Positions 33,443-41,917 of a stretch of 62,914 bases of DNA are shown here, in pieces (the first letter of the stretch is position 1; each line of letters opens with the position of its first letter). A model generated the notes under the pieces. It saw only the letters and a program-made list of their open reading frames with translations, searched no databases and had not been told where the DNA came from. Source of the stretch: Streptomyces monomycini (lineage in GTDB: Bacteria > Actinomycetota > Actinomycetes > Streptomycetales > Streptomycetaceae); NCBI RefSeq assembly GCF_022271435.1, contig NZ_JAFIQY010000049.1, forward strand, positions 1 through 62,914, read 5' to 3'. The position numbers were made by a program, and so were the translations under genes.

Positions 33443-34828
33443 ATGGCGGGTGCCGGAAACCCTTACATGCGGGGGCTGTTCGCCCCGGTGCGGGAGGAGA
33501 CCACCGCGTACGAGATGGCCGTGACCGGCCACATCCCGGAGGAGCTGGACGGGCGCTACGTGCGCAACGGGCCCAATCCGCTGGGCGTGGACGACCCGGC
33601 GGCGTACCACTGGTTCAGCGGTGACGGGATGCTGCACGGCCTGCGGCTGCGCGGCGGCCGGGCCGAGTGGTACCGCAGCCGCTGGGTGCGGTCGGACGCG
33701 ATGGCGCTGCGGCTGGGCGAGAAGATCCTGCACGGGCCGCGCCATCTGGACATGGACTTCGCCCCGAACACCCACGTCACGCGCTTCGCCGGACGTCTCC
33801 TCGCGCTGGTCGAGGGCGGCGCGCTGCCGTACGAGCTGGACGGCGACCTGGACACGGTGGGCCCCTTCGACTTCGCCGGCACGCTGCCGGGCGGCCTCGC
33901 CGCGCACACCACCGTCGACCCGGACACCGACGAGCTGCACTGCGTGGCGTACTGCTGGGCCTGGCCGTACGTGCAGTACCTGGTCGCGGGGACGGACGGC
34001 CGGATCCGGCGGCGCGTGGACATCCCGGTCGACGGGCGGCCGATGATGCACGACTTCTCGCTGACCGAGCGGCATGTGCTGCTGTACGACCTGCCGGTGG
34101 TCTTCAACCCGGGCGGGGTGGGAATCGGCCCGTCCTTCCCGTACGTGTGGGAGCCGGGGCGCCCGGCCCGGCTGGGCGTGCTGCCGCGGGAGGGGACGGC
34201 GTCGGACGTGCGGTGGCTGGAGATCGACCCGTGCTTCGTCTTCCACCCGATGAACGCGTACGAGACGGAGGACGGCAGCGGCCTGATCGTCGTCCATCTG
34301 GTGCGCTACGACCGGCTGTTCGCGAAGGGCCGTACGGGTCCCGACGGGTCGCCGCCCGCGCTGGAGCGCTGGACGGTGGACCTCCGGGCGGGCCGGGTAC
34401 GGCGTGCGCGGGTGGACGACCGGCCGGTGGAGCTGCCGCGGGTGGACCCGCGACGGCTCACGCTGCCGCACCGGTACGGGTACGCGGTGCTGGAATCCGG
34501 AGCCGAGGACGTACGGGTGGCGCACTTCCCGGGGATAGAGCGGGTGGGGGTGGGCCTGGTCAAGTACGACCTGGAGCGCGGCACCAGCGAGGTGCGCCGC
34601 TTCGCGCCCCAGGGCGGCGTGGGGGAGGCCGTGTTCGTACCCGCCGGTCCGGACGCCGCCGAGGACGACGGCTGGCTGATGGCGTACGTGTTCGACCCGG
34701 GCCGCGACGCCACGGATCTCGTCATCCTCGACGCGCGGGATTTCACGGGGGAGCCGGTCGCGCGGGTGCACCTGCCGGTGCGGGTGCCGGTCGGGTTCCA
34801 CGGGGCGTGGATACCGGACCGGGAGTGA
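33443..34828 (+). CDS. Carotenoid cleavage oxygenase family protein
   Basis: A 461-residue member of the carotenoid oxygenase (RPE65/lignostilbene dioxygenase) family. The start RYVRNGPNPLG and the four iron-binding histidines are recognisable: in AAHTTVDP, MMHDFSLT, VFHPMNAYE and GFHGAWIP. These non-heme Fe(II) enzymes split double bonds of carotenoids, apocarotenoids or stilbenes with O2. No carotenoid biosynthesis gene is nearby, so a stilbene-type or scavenged substrate is equally likely. The start at ATG 33443 gives the typical N-terminus. Confidence 0.9.
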   Translation: MAGAGNPYMRGLFAPVREETTAYEMAVTGHIPEELDGRYVRNGPNPLGVDDPAAYHWFSGDGMLHGLRLRGGRAEWYRSRWVRSDAMALRLGEKILHGPRHLDMDFAPNTHVTRFAGRLLALVEGGALPYELDGDLDTVGPFDFAGTLPGGLAAHTTVDPDTDELHCVAYCWAWPYVQYLVAGTDGRIRRRVDIPVDGRPMMHDFSLTERHVLLYDLPVVFNPGGVGIGPSFPYVWEPGRPARLGVLPREGTASDVRWLEIDPCFVFHPMNAYETEDGSGLIVVHLVRYDRLFAKGRTGPDGSPPALERWTVDLRAGRVRRARVDDRPVELPRVDPRRLTLPHRYGYAVLESGAEDVRVAHFPGIERVGVGLVKYDLERGTSEVRRFAPQGGVGEAVFVPAGPDAAEDDGWLMAYVFDPGRDATDLVILDARDFTGEPVARVHLPVRVPVGFHGAWIPDRE

Positions 34829-34916
34829 GGGGCGGGGCGGAATCAGGGTGCCGTGGCTTTTCCGATGCGGTTGCATTGGTACGCTGGATCGTGACGGCGA
34901 CGGAAAGGGGCGCGGT

Positions 34917-35120
34917 ATGACCGGCAACGACGAGCGGGTGGCGCGCGCGGGGGCGGCGCTGGAGACGTACACGCTCTCCGAGCAGGGCTGGCGGGCGAGC
35001 CCGGGCGAGACACTCCAGCGGGTGCTGGCCGACCTGATGCACTGGTGCGACGCCACGCAGCGCGGCTTCGACCGGTCGCTGGCGGCCGCCCGGGAGCGGT
35101 ACGGGGAGGAGAGGGCGTGA
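34917..35120 (+). CDS. Small conserved helical protein
   Basis: A 67-residue protein with the pattern ETYTLSEQGW...ETLQRVLADLMHWCDATQRGFDRSLAAARERY, predicted all-helical and amphipathic. Similar short proteins occur in Streptomyces, without known function. ATG 34917 has AAAGGGG seven bases upstream. It follows the oxygenase gene by 88 bases and is closed by a strong hairpin. Confidence 0.65.
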   Translation: MTGNDERVARAGAALETYTLSEQGWRASPGETLQRVLADLMHWCDATQRGFDRSLAAARERYGEERA

Positions 35121-35149
35121 GCGAGTGCCGGGCGGGGTGAGGGCACCGG

Positions 35150-35190
35150 GCCGGAGGGCTCCCGTACGGGGGACGGGAGCCCTCCGGCCT
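35150..35190 (+). terminator. Long hairpin terminator
   Basis: GGCCGGAGGGCTCCCGT pairs with ACGGGAGCCCTCCGGCC (17 bp) around a short G-rich loop, about 30 bases after the stop of the small protein gene and upstream of the end of the convergent FMN reductase gene. End points are approximate. Confidence 0.75.
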
Positions 35191-35263
35191 TCGCGCTCAA
35201 GCGCGTGCCCGACCCCCGTACGGGTGCGTGCCGAGCGCGAAGGATGAGGCCGGGTGCCTGTTC

Positions 35264-35830
35264 TCACCCTCCGTACGGACGGGCCTCCCGGGCCTCCCGC
35301 AGGGCCAGGGCCCACCAGGTGAGCTGGTCCAGCAGCACGGTGGCGGCCTGGTCGGCGTCCAGGGGCTCGCGCAGCTTGCCGTCGTCGTCGAAGAGGCTGC
35401 CGGCCATCGGGAAGCTGACCGTCTCGCGCACCGTGGTCGCGTGCAACTCGGCGAACACCAGGCGCAGTTGCTCGACGGCGCGCAGGCCGCCGGAGATCCC
35501 GCCGTACGAGACGAAGCCGACCGGCTTGGCCTGCCACTCCTGGCGCAGCAGGTCGACGGCGTGCTTGAGCGGGGCGGGGAAGGAGTGGTTGTACTCGGGG
35601 GTGATGACGACGAAGGCGTCCGCGGCACCGACGCGCTTGGCGTAGGACGCCATCTCCTCGCTGCCGTACCGCAGTGCGTACGGGTCGATCTCGGCGAGGT
35701 CGAGCACGTCGACCACGACGTCGTCGCGGCGTCCGGCGTGTGCGGTGAACCAGTTCGCGACGACGGGCGCGAACCGGCCCTCGCGGGTGCTGCCGACGAT
35801 GACGGCCAGGGTGAAGGGGCGCTCGGGCAT
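35264..35830 (-). CDS. NADPH-dependent FMN reductase
   Basis: A 188-residue flavodoxin-like reductase with IVGSTREGR (phosphate loop for FMN) and the TPEYNHSFPAPLKHAVD signature. Such enzymes reduce FMN, quinones or azo compounds with NAD(P)H, often as detoxification or redox-buffer enzymes. A palindrome overlapping the likely -35 sequence suggests repression by a MarR/HxlR-type regulator not encoded alongside. Confidence 0.9.
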   Translation of the reverse strand: MPERPFTLAVIVGSTREGRFAPVVANWFTAHAGRRDDVVVDVLDLAEIDPYALRYGSEEMASYAKRVGAADAFVVITPEYNHSFPAPLKHAVDLLRQEWQAKPVGFVSYGGISGGLRAVEQLRLVFAELHATTVRETVSFPMAGSLFDDDGKLREPLDADQAATVLLDQLTWWALALREAREARPYGG

Positions 35831-35892
35831 GGCGGGGCCTCCTGAAGGCGGTGGGGCGGAGCCGGTGGTCGGCTTCGGGACCCGACGCTAAA

Positions 35893-35915
35893 ACCTCAAC
35901 CAAAGTTGATGTCAA
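35893..35915 (-). promoter_or_regulatory. Palindromic operator overlapping a -35 element
   Basis: ACATCAAC-TTTG-GTTGAGGT (minus strand) is an inverted repeat with one mismatch in eight pairs. It starts inside TTGACA (35915-35910), a consensus -35 hexamer oriented towards the FMN reductase gene. The arrangement is typical of repressor sites of MarR/HxlR regulators. Confidence 0.6.
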
Positions 35916-36069
35916 TGCCTGGCCCTGGGCTCACCCGCGCCACCGGGCGGCCCGGCGGTCCGCGGACCTTCCGGCGGCCCCGGACCTACCGGCGGCCCCC
36001 GCGCCTCCCAGAGGCCGTCCGCTCACCGGCCGCCGCGCGTCACTCGGCCCCGTGTCACTCCGCCCCGTG

Positions 36070-36501
36070 TCACTCCGCCCCGAACAGCGTGAGCAGGTCC
36101 GTCTTCTGGAACATCCGGGCCGTCTCCACCGCGGAGGGAGTTCCCGCGGCCGGGTCGGCGCCGTGCGCCACCAGGAGGCGGACGATCGCGTCCTCGCCCT
36201 TGAAGACGGCGCCGGCCAGCGGCGTCTGGCCCCGGTCGTTGGGGCGGTCCGGGTCGGCGCCGCGCTCCAGCAGGGCCGCCACCGCGTCGGCGTGGCCGTG
36301 GTAGGCGGCGAGCATCACCAGGGTGTCGCCCTTGTCGTTGGTGAGGTTGGCGGGCACCCCGGCGTCCACGTACGCGGCGAGGGTGCTGGTGTCGCCGTGC
36401 CGTGCCAGGTCGAAGACCTTGGCCGCGAGTTGCAGCACCTCGGGGTCGTGCGCGTGCTCGGTCGTGTCGGGACTCTGGGGCTCCGTGTTCGCGTCACTCA
36501 T
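36070..36501 (-). CDS. Ankyrin repeat protein
   Basis: A 143-residue protein containing three to four ankyrin repeats (KGDTLVMLAAYHGHADAVAA, RGQTPLAGAVFKGEDAIVRL). Ankyrin repeats mediate protein contacts; bacterial single-domain members include partners of catalases, but no such gene is adjacent. ATG 36501 follows GGAGG. No signal peptide. Confidence 0.88.
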   Translation of the reverse strand: MSDANTEPQSPDTTEHAHDPEVLQLAAKVFDLARHGDTSTLAAYVDAGVPANLTNDKGDTLVMLAAYHGHADAVAALLERGADPDRPNDRGQTPLAGAVFKGEDAIVRLLVAHGADPAAGTPSAVETARMFQKTDLLTLFGAE

Positions 36502-36636
36502 GGTCGCCGGCCTCCTGCTCTGGTGGTGCGGCGGTGTCCTGCAACTCCCGCCCGGGCCTTTACTTGTCCCCGCCACCCTATTCAGCACACCTGCCGGGCG
36601 GCCCCGGCGCACGCCGGGGCCCTGCCCGGGGCTCCG

Positions 36637-37878
36637 TCAGAACTCGTCCGGGCACCACGGCCGGCGGGCCGTGCGCAGCAGGAGGTCGGCGGTCGCCAGC
36701 GCGCCCGGCCGTTCCTCGTCGACACGGCCCAGCGCTGCCAGCCGTAGCGCGGACTCGTCGCCCAGGTAGAGCGAGGCGAAGGCGCCCACGTCCAGGGTGA
36801 GGTCCGCGCCGCGGTCCGTACGCGTACAGGTGGCGCCGTCCGGCCCGGCCTCCAGGAGGTAGCGTCCGTCGGCCAGTTCCGCCGCGTCCCCGACCTCCAG
36901 GACGAGGGAGCCGGCCGTCGGATACGTACGCGCCTCCAGCAGCCGGGGAATGTCCAGCGGCCGGATCCACAGGTAGTCGGAGTGCTGCACGACGCGCGCC
37001 GCGCGCGGGTCGCCGAGGTGGTGCGGCAGCAGGTCGTCGGGCGGGCGTAGGCCGGTCCTGACGTGCAGGACCCAGTCGATCGAGCACAGGAACAGCCACA
37101 GGGCGCGCTCGGCGGCCGGGGTGGTCGCGGTCAGGCGGTCGACGGTGAGGGTGTTCTGCGGCTGCTGGTGTTCCCACACGTTGGTCGTCCGGTACGTGAC
37201 CAGGCCCTCGACCTCGCCGGACGCGGACCGGTGGACGGCGTGGAAGCGCCGGCTCGCGGGGACGTGCGGGAGCGGGACGGCGCCCGTCTGGACCTGCCAC
37301 CAGACGGCGGGCAGGTCGATCGCGCCGGGCTGCCCGGCGCGGAACCGTTCGTGCAGCGCGGGGCCGAGCTCCCGGACCTCGGCGGCGTCGGCGAACTCGA
37401 CCCGGCCGCCGTCGTCCGGGCCCGCGTGCCGCGGGTCCAGCGCGGCCCGCGCCACGTCGATGTGCCACTCGGTGCTCCAGGCGGCGGGGCCGAAGCCGTA
37501 CCGCCCGTAGATCGGGTACTCCGCGGCGATCAGCGAGGCGAGGGCGTCGCCGCGCTCCTTGGCGGCCCGCAGGTCGCCGGTCATCATCCGGGTGAGCAGC
37601 CCGCGCCGCCGGTGGGTGGGCGAGACCGTCACGGACGTGACGGCGTCGGCGGACACCCGAGCGCCGCCGGGCACGGTCAGCTCCTGCGGGAAGCTGCGGA
37701 ACGTGGCGACCCAGCGGCCGTCTTCGTACGCGCCCTGGGTGCGGTCCGGGACGTAGTTGCCGCGGCGGAACTCGATTTCTTCCTTGGACACCTCGGGCGG
37801 CCGCAGGAAGCCCACGGTCACGGCTCGCATCCAACCGGGGATGTCCGCGTCGCCGACCTTGCGCAGCTCGATGCTCAT
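36637..37878 (-). CDS. Eis-like GNAT N-acetyltransferase with SCP2-like C-terminus
   Basis: A 413-residue protein of the Eis family: two GNAT lobes (acetyl-CoA loop SVTVSPTHRRRGLLTRMM) and a C-terminal sterol-carrier-like domain. The chain ends in ...WCPDEF, and in Eis the free C-terminal carboxylate of a terminal Phe takes part in catalysis, so this end is consistent with an active enzyme. Mycobacterial Eis acetylates aminoglycosides and other amines at several positions; the Streptomyces substrate is unknown. The ATG at 37878 is chosen to give the usual MSIELR start. Confidence 0.87.
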   Translation of the reverse strand: MSIELRKVGDADIPGWMRAVTVGFLRPPEVSKEEIEFRRGNYVPDRTQGAYEDGRWVATFRSFPQELTVPGGARVSADAVTSVTVSPTHRRRGLLTRMMTGDLRAAKERGDALASLIAAEYPIYGRYGFGPAAWSTEWHIDVARAALDPRHAGPDDGGRVEFADAAEVRELGPALHERFRAGQPGAIDLPAVWWQVQTGAVPLPHVPASRRFHAVHRSASGEVEGLVTYRTTNVWEHQQPQNTLTVDRLTATTPAAERALWLFLCSIDWVLHVRTGLRPPDDLLPHHLGDPRAARVVQHSDYLWIRPLDIPRLLEARTYPTAGSLVLEVGDAAELADGRYLLEAGPDGATCTRTDRGADLTLDVGAFASLYLGDESALRLAALGRVDEERPGALATADLLLRTARRPWCPDEF

Positions 37879-38010
37879 GGCCGTACGGTAGCCACGGTGC
37901 TGAACGGCCGTCGCGGCATTTTCGCGGGCCGCGGCCGGGCACCGGGAGGCCGGGCGACGCCCCCTCCGCACGCCCGGCGCCGCCCTCCGAACAGCCCTGC
38001 GCCGCGCCCC

Positions 38011-38991
38011 TCAGAACGCCGCGCGTATCTCCCCGACCCGCTCGGCGCCGCCCAGCAGCGGCGCCTCCGCGATGCGCTCCAGCACCGGCGACTCGACGCC
38101 CATCAGGCGCAGCACCCGGGCGAGCACCGGCCCGAGCGTGCGGCTCGCGCCGTCGTCGACCTTGAACGCCAGCGCCCGTCCGTCCGGCAGCGCCACCGCC
38201 TGCACGGCCTCCGCGCCCATCTTGGACAGCACGCCGGGCAGCGCCCGCATCAGCCAGGTGTCGGGGCGGCGGGTGCCCGCCACGTACTCCGGGTGGGCGC
38301 GCATCGCGTCGGCCACGCGCCGCTCCGGCGTACCGGCGTCGGCCAGCACGAAGTGCCGGAACGAGCGGGCCAGACCGGTCAGTGATATCGCCATCAGCGG
38401 CGCGCCGCAGCCGTCCGTGCCGATGTGCTCGACGCGCTCGCCGCTGGCGGAGCGCACCGTCTCCAGGGCCAGCTGCTGGAGGGGGTGGTCCGGGTGGAGG
38501 TAGGAGTCCAGCGGCCAGCCGTTGGCGGCGCAGGCGGCCAGCATGGCGGTGTGCTTGCCGGAGCAGTTCATGGTCAGGGATTCGCGCACCCGCCCGGACG
38601 CCAGGTACGTCTCCGCCTCCACCGGGTCCAGCGGCAGGTCGGGCGGGGTCTGCACCAGCTCGGGGGCCAGGCCGTGCTCGCTGAGCATCTTCTGGACGAG
38701 GTCGAGGTGAAAGCTTTCGCCGGAGTGGCTGGCGGCGGCCAGCGCCAGCCGTTCGCCCGACAGGTCCAGGCCCGCCCGCAGGATGGCGGCGGCCTGCATC
38801 GGCTTGTTGGCGGAGCGCGGGAAGACCGGGGAGGTGACGTCACCGAGGGCGCTCTGCACGCTGCCGTCCGCCGCCAGGACCACCAGGGAGCCGCGGTGCC
38901 GGCCCTCGACGAAGCCCGAACGCACGACCTCGGCGAGGACGGGGGACATACCGGACGGGGCGGACCCTTCGGTAACGGTGGAGGAACTCAT
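38011..38991 (-). CDS. Type-II (Rhizobium-type) asparaginase
   Basis: A 326-residue asparaginase of the R. etli AnsA-II-like family, unrelated to the E. coli enzymes. The serine-lysine motif RSANKPMQ, ASHSGE and NCSGKHTAML (with the Cys implicated in zinc binding) are conserved. It hydrolyses L-asparagine to aspartate and ammonia in the cytoplasm. No export signal is visible. Confidence 0.88.
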   Translation of the reverse strand: MSSSTVTEGSAPSGMSPVLAEVVRSGFVEGRHRGSLVVLAADGSVQSALGDVTSPVFPRSANKPMQAAAILRAGLDLSGERLALAAASHSGESFHLDLVQKMLSEHGLAPELVQTPPDLPLDPVEAETYLASGRVRESLTMNCSGKHTAMLAACAANGWPLDSYLHPDHPLQQLALETVRSASGERVEHIGTDGCGAPLMAISLTGLARSFRHFVLADAGTPERRVADAMRAHPEYVAGTRRPDTWLMRALPGVLSKMGAEAVQAVALPDGRALAFKVDDGASRTLGPVLARVLRLMGVESPVLERIAEAPLLGGAERVGEIRAAF

Positions 38992-39045
38992 CGGGGGCCT
39001 TCCGGGGGAGTGACCCGCGATCCCCCGGAACGGTACGCCGTCGGG

Positions 39046-39714
39046 TCAGGAGAGCAGGTCGTCTACTTGTGCTTCACCTTCACGGTACCTGCGGGCGATC
39101 TCCGCACTGCAATCGTCCGCGGTCCGCTGCAGCGCCTGGCGACGCCGGGAGACCTGCTGCTCGTAACGGACCAGCCGGCCCATCGCGTCGTGCAGCTCCT
39201 GGTCCGTACGGGCCGTGAGGTCGGACAGCTCCACCTCGCCCAGCATCTGCTCCGCGAGCTGGCGGTACTCCTCGCTGTGCGGCATCCCGAGCGTCACGTG
39301 GCGGGCCGAGGAGCGGTGCTGCGACGGCCCGTCCGTCAGGATCTCCGGCAGCCGGTCCAGCAGGGGCGAGTGCGGGGCCGTACGGCGGGTGCTCTCGGCC
39401 CGCAGGATGTCGATCCGGCCCTGGAGCAGTCGCCGCACATAGCTCAGGTCGGCCTCCTCCTGCTGCGCCTCGCGCCGCACGACGCGCAGGTCGGGCAGGG
39501 TCAGCCGGTGCAGGTCGGGCCGCGGGACCGGGCGGAAGCGGTCGCGTTGCAGCGGCGGCCGGTGCGGCGCCGTGCCTGCCTGGAACATGGGGCCGTCCTC
39601 CGTGCGGGCGGGCCCGGCGGGTGCCGGGGCCGGCGGGGTCGTACGGGCCGCCGTCGGCGCCGTACGGGCGATCGGTACGGGTCCGGGGGTGTGCCCGGGA
39701 CCGGCAGTGCTCAT
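39046..39714 (-). CDS. rsiG: Anti-sigma factor RsiG (c-di-GMP-dependent partner of WhiG)
   Basis: A 222-residue protein: a disordered first ~55 residues, then an antiparallel helical hairpin. Both c-di-GMP motifs E(x3)S(x2)R(x3)Q(x3)D are intact: Glu87-Ser91-Arg94-Gln98-Asp102 and Glu185-Ser189-Arg192-Gln196-Asp200. In S. venezuelae two c-di-GMP molecules bound by RsiG let it hold the sporulation sigma factor WhiG inactive. Thus this gene couples the second messenger to the switch from aerial hypha to spore. ATG 39714 lies ~9 bases after GGACGGAAC. It diverges from dtd. Confidence 0.95.
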   Translation of the reverse strand: MSTAGPGHTPGPVPIARTAPTAARTTPPAPAPAGPARTEDGPMFQAGTAPHRPPLQRDRFRPVPRPDLHRLTLPDLRVVRREAQQEEADLSYVRRLLQGRIDILRAESTRRTAPHSPLLDRLPEILTDGPSQHRSSARHVTLGMPHSEEYRQLAEQMLGEVELSDLTARTDQELHDAMGRLVRYEQQVSRRRQALQRTADDCSAEIARRYREGEAQVDDLLS

Positions 39715-39897
39715 GAGTCGTTCCGTCCCCTCGTCCGGTGCGGCCGTGCGGGCACGTTGTCCGCGCGACGCACCGCGTGCACGCATCGTGCCACTGCGGG
39801 CGGGCCGTCCGCAGGGCCAGCCATGGCCATGGCACCCGAACGGCCCCGGGAGGGTACGGCTGTCCCGGGCCCGGGCGTGCCGTGCATCATGGGCGGT

Positions 39898-40323
39898 ATG
39901 CGAGCTGTGGTGCAGAGGGTCGACGGCGCACGCGTCGAGGTGGACGGCGAAACGGTCGGGGAGATCGTCGGTGAAGGGCTGTGCGTGCTGGTCGGAGTGA
40001 CGCACGACGACACTCCGGAGAAGGCGGAGCGGCTCGCCCGCAAGCTGTGGTCGGTGCGCGTCCTGGACGGTGAGAAGTCCTGCTCGGACACGGGTGCGGG
40101 CCTGCTGGTGATCAGTCAGTTCACTCTCTACGGTGACGCCCGCAAGGGCCGTCGGCCCACCTGGAACGCGGCGGCCCCCGGCCCGGTGGCCGAACCCCTC
40201 GTCGACGAGGTCGCCGCGCGGCTCCGCGCGCTGGGCGCGGAGGTCGCGACGGGCCGCTTCGGCGCGGACATGAAGGTCTCGCTCACGAACGACGGCCCGT
40301 TCACGGTGCTCCTGGAGGTCTGA
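39898..40323 (+). CDS. dtd: D-aminoacyl-tRNA deacylase
   Basis: A 141-residue DTD enzyme starting MRAVVQRVDGARVEVDG. It carries the SQFTLYGDARKGRRP active-site motif and the NDGPFT segment (the Gly-Pro cross-subunit motif region). It removes D-amino acids and mischarged glycine from tRNA. A terminator follows immediately. Confidence 0.95.
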   Translation: MRAVVQRVDGARVEVDGETVGEIVGEGLCVLVGVTHDDTPEKAERLARKLWSVRVLDGEKSCSDTGAGLLVISQFTLYGDARKGRRPTWNAAAPGPVAEPLVDEVAARLRALGAEVATGRFGADMKVSLTNDGPFTVLLEV

Positions 40324-40347
40324 GCCGCGGCTTCCGGGCCGCGGCTC
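40322..40347 (+). terminator. Terminator after dtd
   Basis: GAGCCGCGGC (40322-40331) pairs perfectly with GCCGCGGCTC (40338-40347) around a 6-base loop, beginning within the stop codon of dtd and followed by CTTCC. Confidence 0.65.
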
Positions 40348-40392
40348 CTTCCAGGCGGCGGCCTTGAGCTCGACCGCGACCTCCTGACTGTC

Positions 40393-41373
40393 CTACGGCT
40401 CGACCACGACCTCCTGCGCCGCCGCCGTGCTCTCCACGAGCAGCGGCGCGTCCACGGGCACGTTGCGCTTGACCAGGGCCAGCGCGATGGGGCCCAGCTC
40501 GTGGTGGCGGGCCGAGGTGGTGACGAAGCCGAGCTGACGGCCCTCGGCGCCGTCGGCGGCCAGGCGTACGGGTGCGCCGTGCGGCGGCAGGTGCACCTCG
40601 CTGCCGTCCAGGTGGAGGAAGACCAGGCGGCGCGGCGGCTTCCCCAGGTTGTGGACGCGGGCCACCGTCTCCTGGCCGCGGTAGCAGCCCTTCTGGAGGT
40701 GCACGGCGGTGCCGAGCCAGCCCAGCTCGTGCGGGATGGTGCGGTGGTCGGTCTCGCGGCCCAGGCGCGGCCGGTGCGCCTCGACGCGCAGCGCCTCCAG
40801 GGCCAGCGTGCCGACGGCCGGGCCGTTGGCCGAGGCGAAGGCTTCCAGGTCCGCGCGGGGCAGGAAGACGTCCCGGCCGTGCGGGGTCTCCCGGACGACC
40901 GCGTCCTTCGGCGCCTCGGCGATGGAGCCGGCCGGCAGGTGGACGACCGCGTGGTCGTCCGTACGGTCGGCGACCTCGACGCGGTAGAAGAACTTCATGC
41001 TCTCCAGGTAGGCGATCAGCGCCTCCTCGTCGCCCGGCTCGGTGTGCAGCCAGGTCGTCTCCCCGTCGTCCACGAGGTAGAGGGCGTGCTCGATGTGGCC
41101 GTTGGCGGAGAGGATCAGGGCCTCGGTGGCGTGGCCCGGGGCGAGGTCGGTGACGTGCTGGGTCAGCAGCAGGTGCAGCCAGCTCAGCCGCTCGGGGCCG
41201 CTGACGGCGACCACGCCGCGGTGCGAGAGGTCGACGAAACCGCGGCCGTCCGCGAGGGTGCGTTGTTCGCGGAACAGGTCGCCGTAGTGTGCGGCGACAC
41301 CTTCGTCGGGGGCCTCGGCCGGGACGGCACCGGGCAGCGACAGCAGCGGACTGGCTTCACGTGGGCGCGGCAT
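40393..41373 (-). CDS. ygfZ: Folate-binding tRNA-modifying protein YgfZ
   Basis: A 326-residue YgfZ/GcvT-like protein with the diagnostic KGCYRGQE motif including the essential Cys. YgfZ binds tetrahydrofolate and is needed for certain Fe-S enzymes such as MiaB. It lies 19 bases downstream of nur on the same strand, so the two are probably co-transcribed. The ATG at 41373 gives the family start. Confidence 0.92.
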   Translation of the reverse strand: MPRPREASPLLSLPGAVPAEAPDEGVAAHYGDLFREQRTLADGRGFVDLSHRGVVAVSGPERLSWLHLLLTQHVTDLAPGHATEALILSANGHIEHALYLVDDGETTWLHTEPGDEEALIAYLESMKFFYRVEVADRTDDHAVVHLPAGSIAEAPKDAVVRETPHGRDVFLPRADLEAFASANGPAVGTLALEALRVEAHRPRLGRETDHRTIPHELGWLGTAVHLQKGCYRGQETVARVHNLGKPPRRLVFLHLDGSEVHLPPHGAPVRLAADGAEGRQLGFVTTSARHHELGPIALALVKRNVPVDAPLLVESTAAAQEVVVEP

Positions 41374-41392
41374 ACCCCCAGCGTACGACCGG

Positions 41393-41896
41393 CTACGCGG
41401 TGGGCCCCGACCCGCCCTCGGCGGGCGGCCCGCCGGCCGGCGTCCGTGCGGCACCGGTATCGGTGCCGGTGCCCGCGCCGGGGCCGGTGCACGCCGCGCA
41501 GCGCCCGAAGATCGCGAAGTGCTTCAGGTCCGTGTCGAAACCGAACGTCTCCCGCAGCATCGTCGTGAACGGTTCGGCCACCGACAGATCGGCTTCGATC
41601 ACTTCCGAGCAGTCCCGGCACACCAGATGGATGTGGTGGTGCCGGGACGCGAGGTGGTACGTGGGCGCGCCGTGCCCGAGGTGGGCATGGCTGACCAGGC
41701 TCAGCTCCTCCAGCAGCTCCAGCGTCCGGTAGACGGTGGAGATGTTCACGCCGCCCGCCGTCCTGCGCACCTCGGTGAGGATGGCGTCGGGTGTGGCGTG
41801 TTCCAGCTTGTCCACCGCCTCCAGCACGAGCTGCCGCTGCGGGGTCAGCCGGTACCCGCGCTTGCGGAGGTCGCTCTGCCAGTCGCTGCTCACCAC
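41393..41896 (-). CDS. nur: Nickel-responsive Fur-family regulator Nur
   Basis: A 167-residue Fur-family repressor. All metal ligands known from S. coelicolor Nur occur at the same residue numbers: Ni site His70, His72, His126; second site His33, His86, His88, His90. Nur-Ni represses nickel uptake and the Fe-superoxide dismutase gene sodF while allowing Ni-SOD. The C-terminal ~35 residues are an added Gly/Pro/Ala-rich tail after a Cys-x-x-Cys. The gene starts GTG-GTG. Directly upstream is the B12-type ABC operon in the same orientation. Confidence 0.95.
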   Translation of the reverse strand: MVSSDWQSDLRKRGYRLTPQRQLVLEAVDKLEHATPDAILTEVRRTAGGVNISTVYRTLELLEELSLVSHAHLGHGAPTYHLASRHHHIHLVCRDCSEVIEADLSVAEPFTTMLRETFGFDTDLKHFAIFGRCAACTGPGAGTGTDTGAARTPAGGPPAEGGSGPTA

Positions 41897-41917
41897 ACCG
41901 ACAGTGTAGGAGGACGT

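Noticed and set aside
31433..35200. 1255-codon minus-strand open frame
   Set aside because: It overlaps well-supported genes on both strands and its translation is low-complexity Arg/Pro/His, typical of a GC-driven shadow frame.
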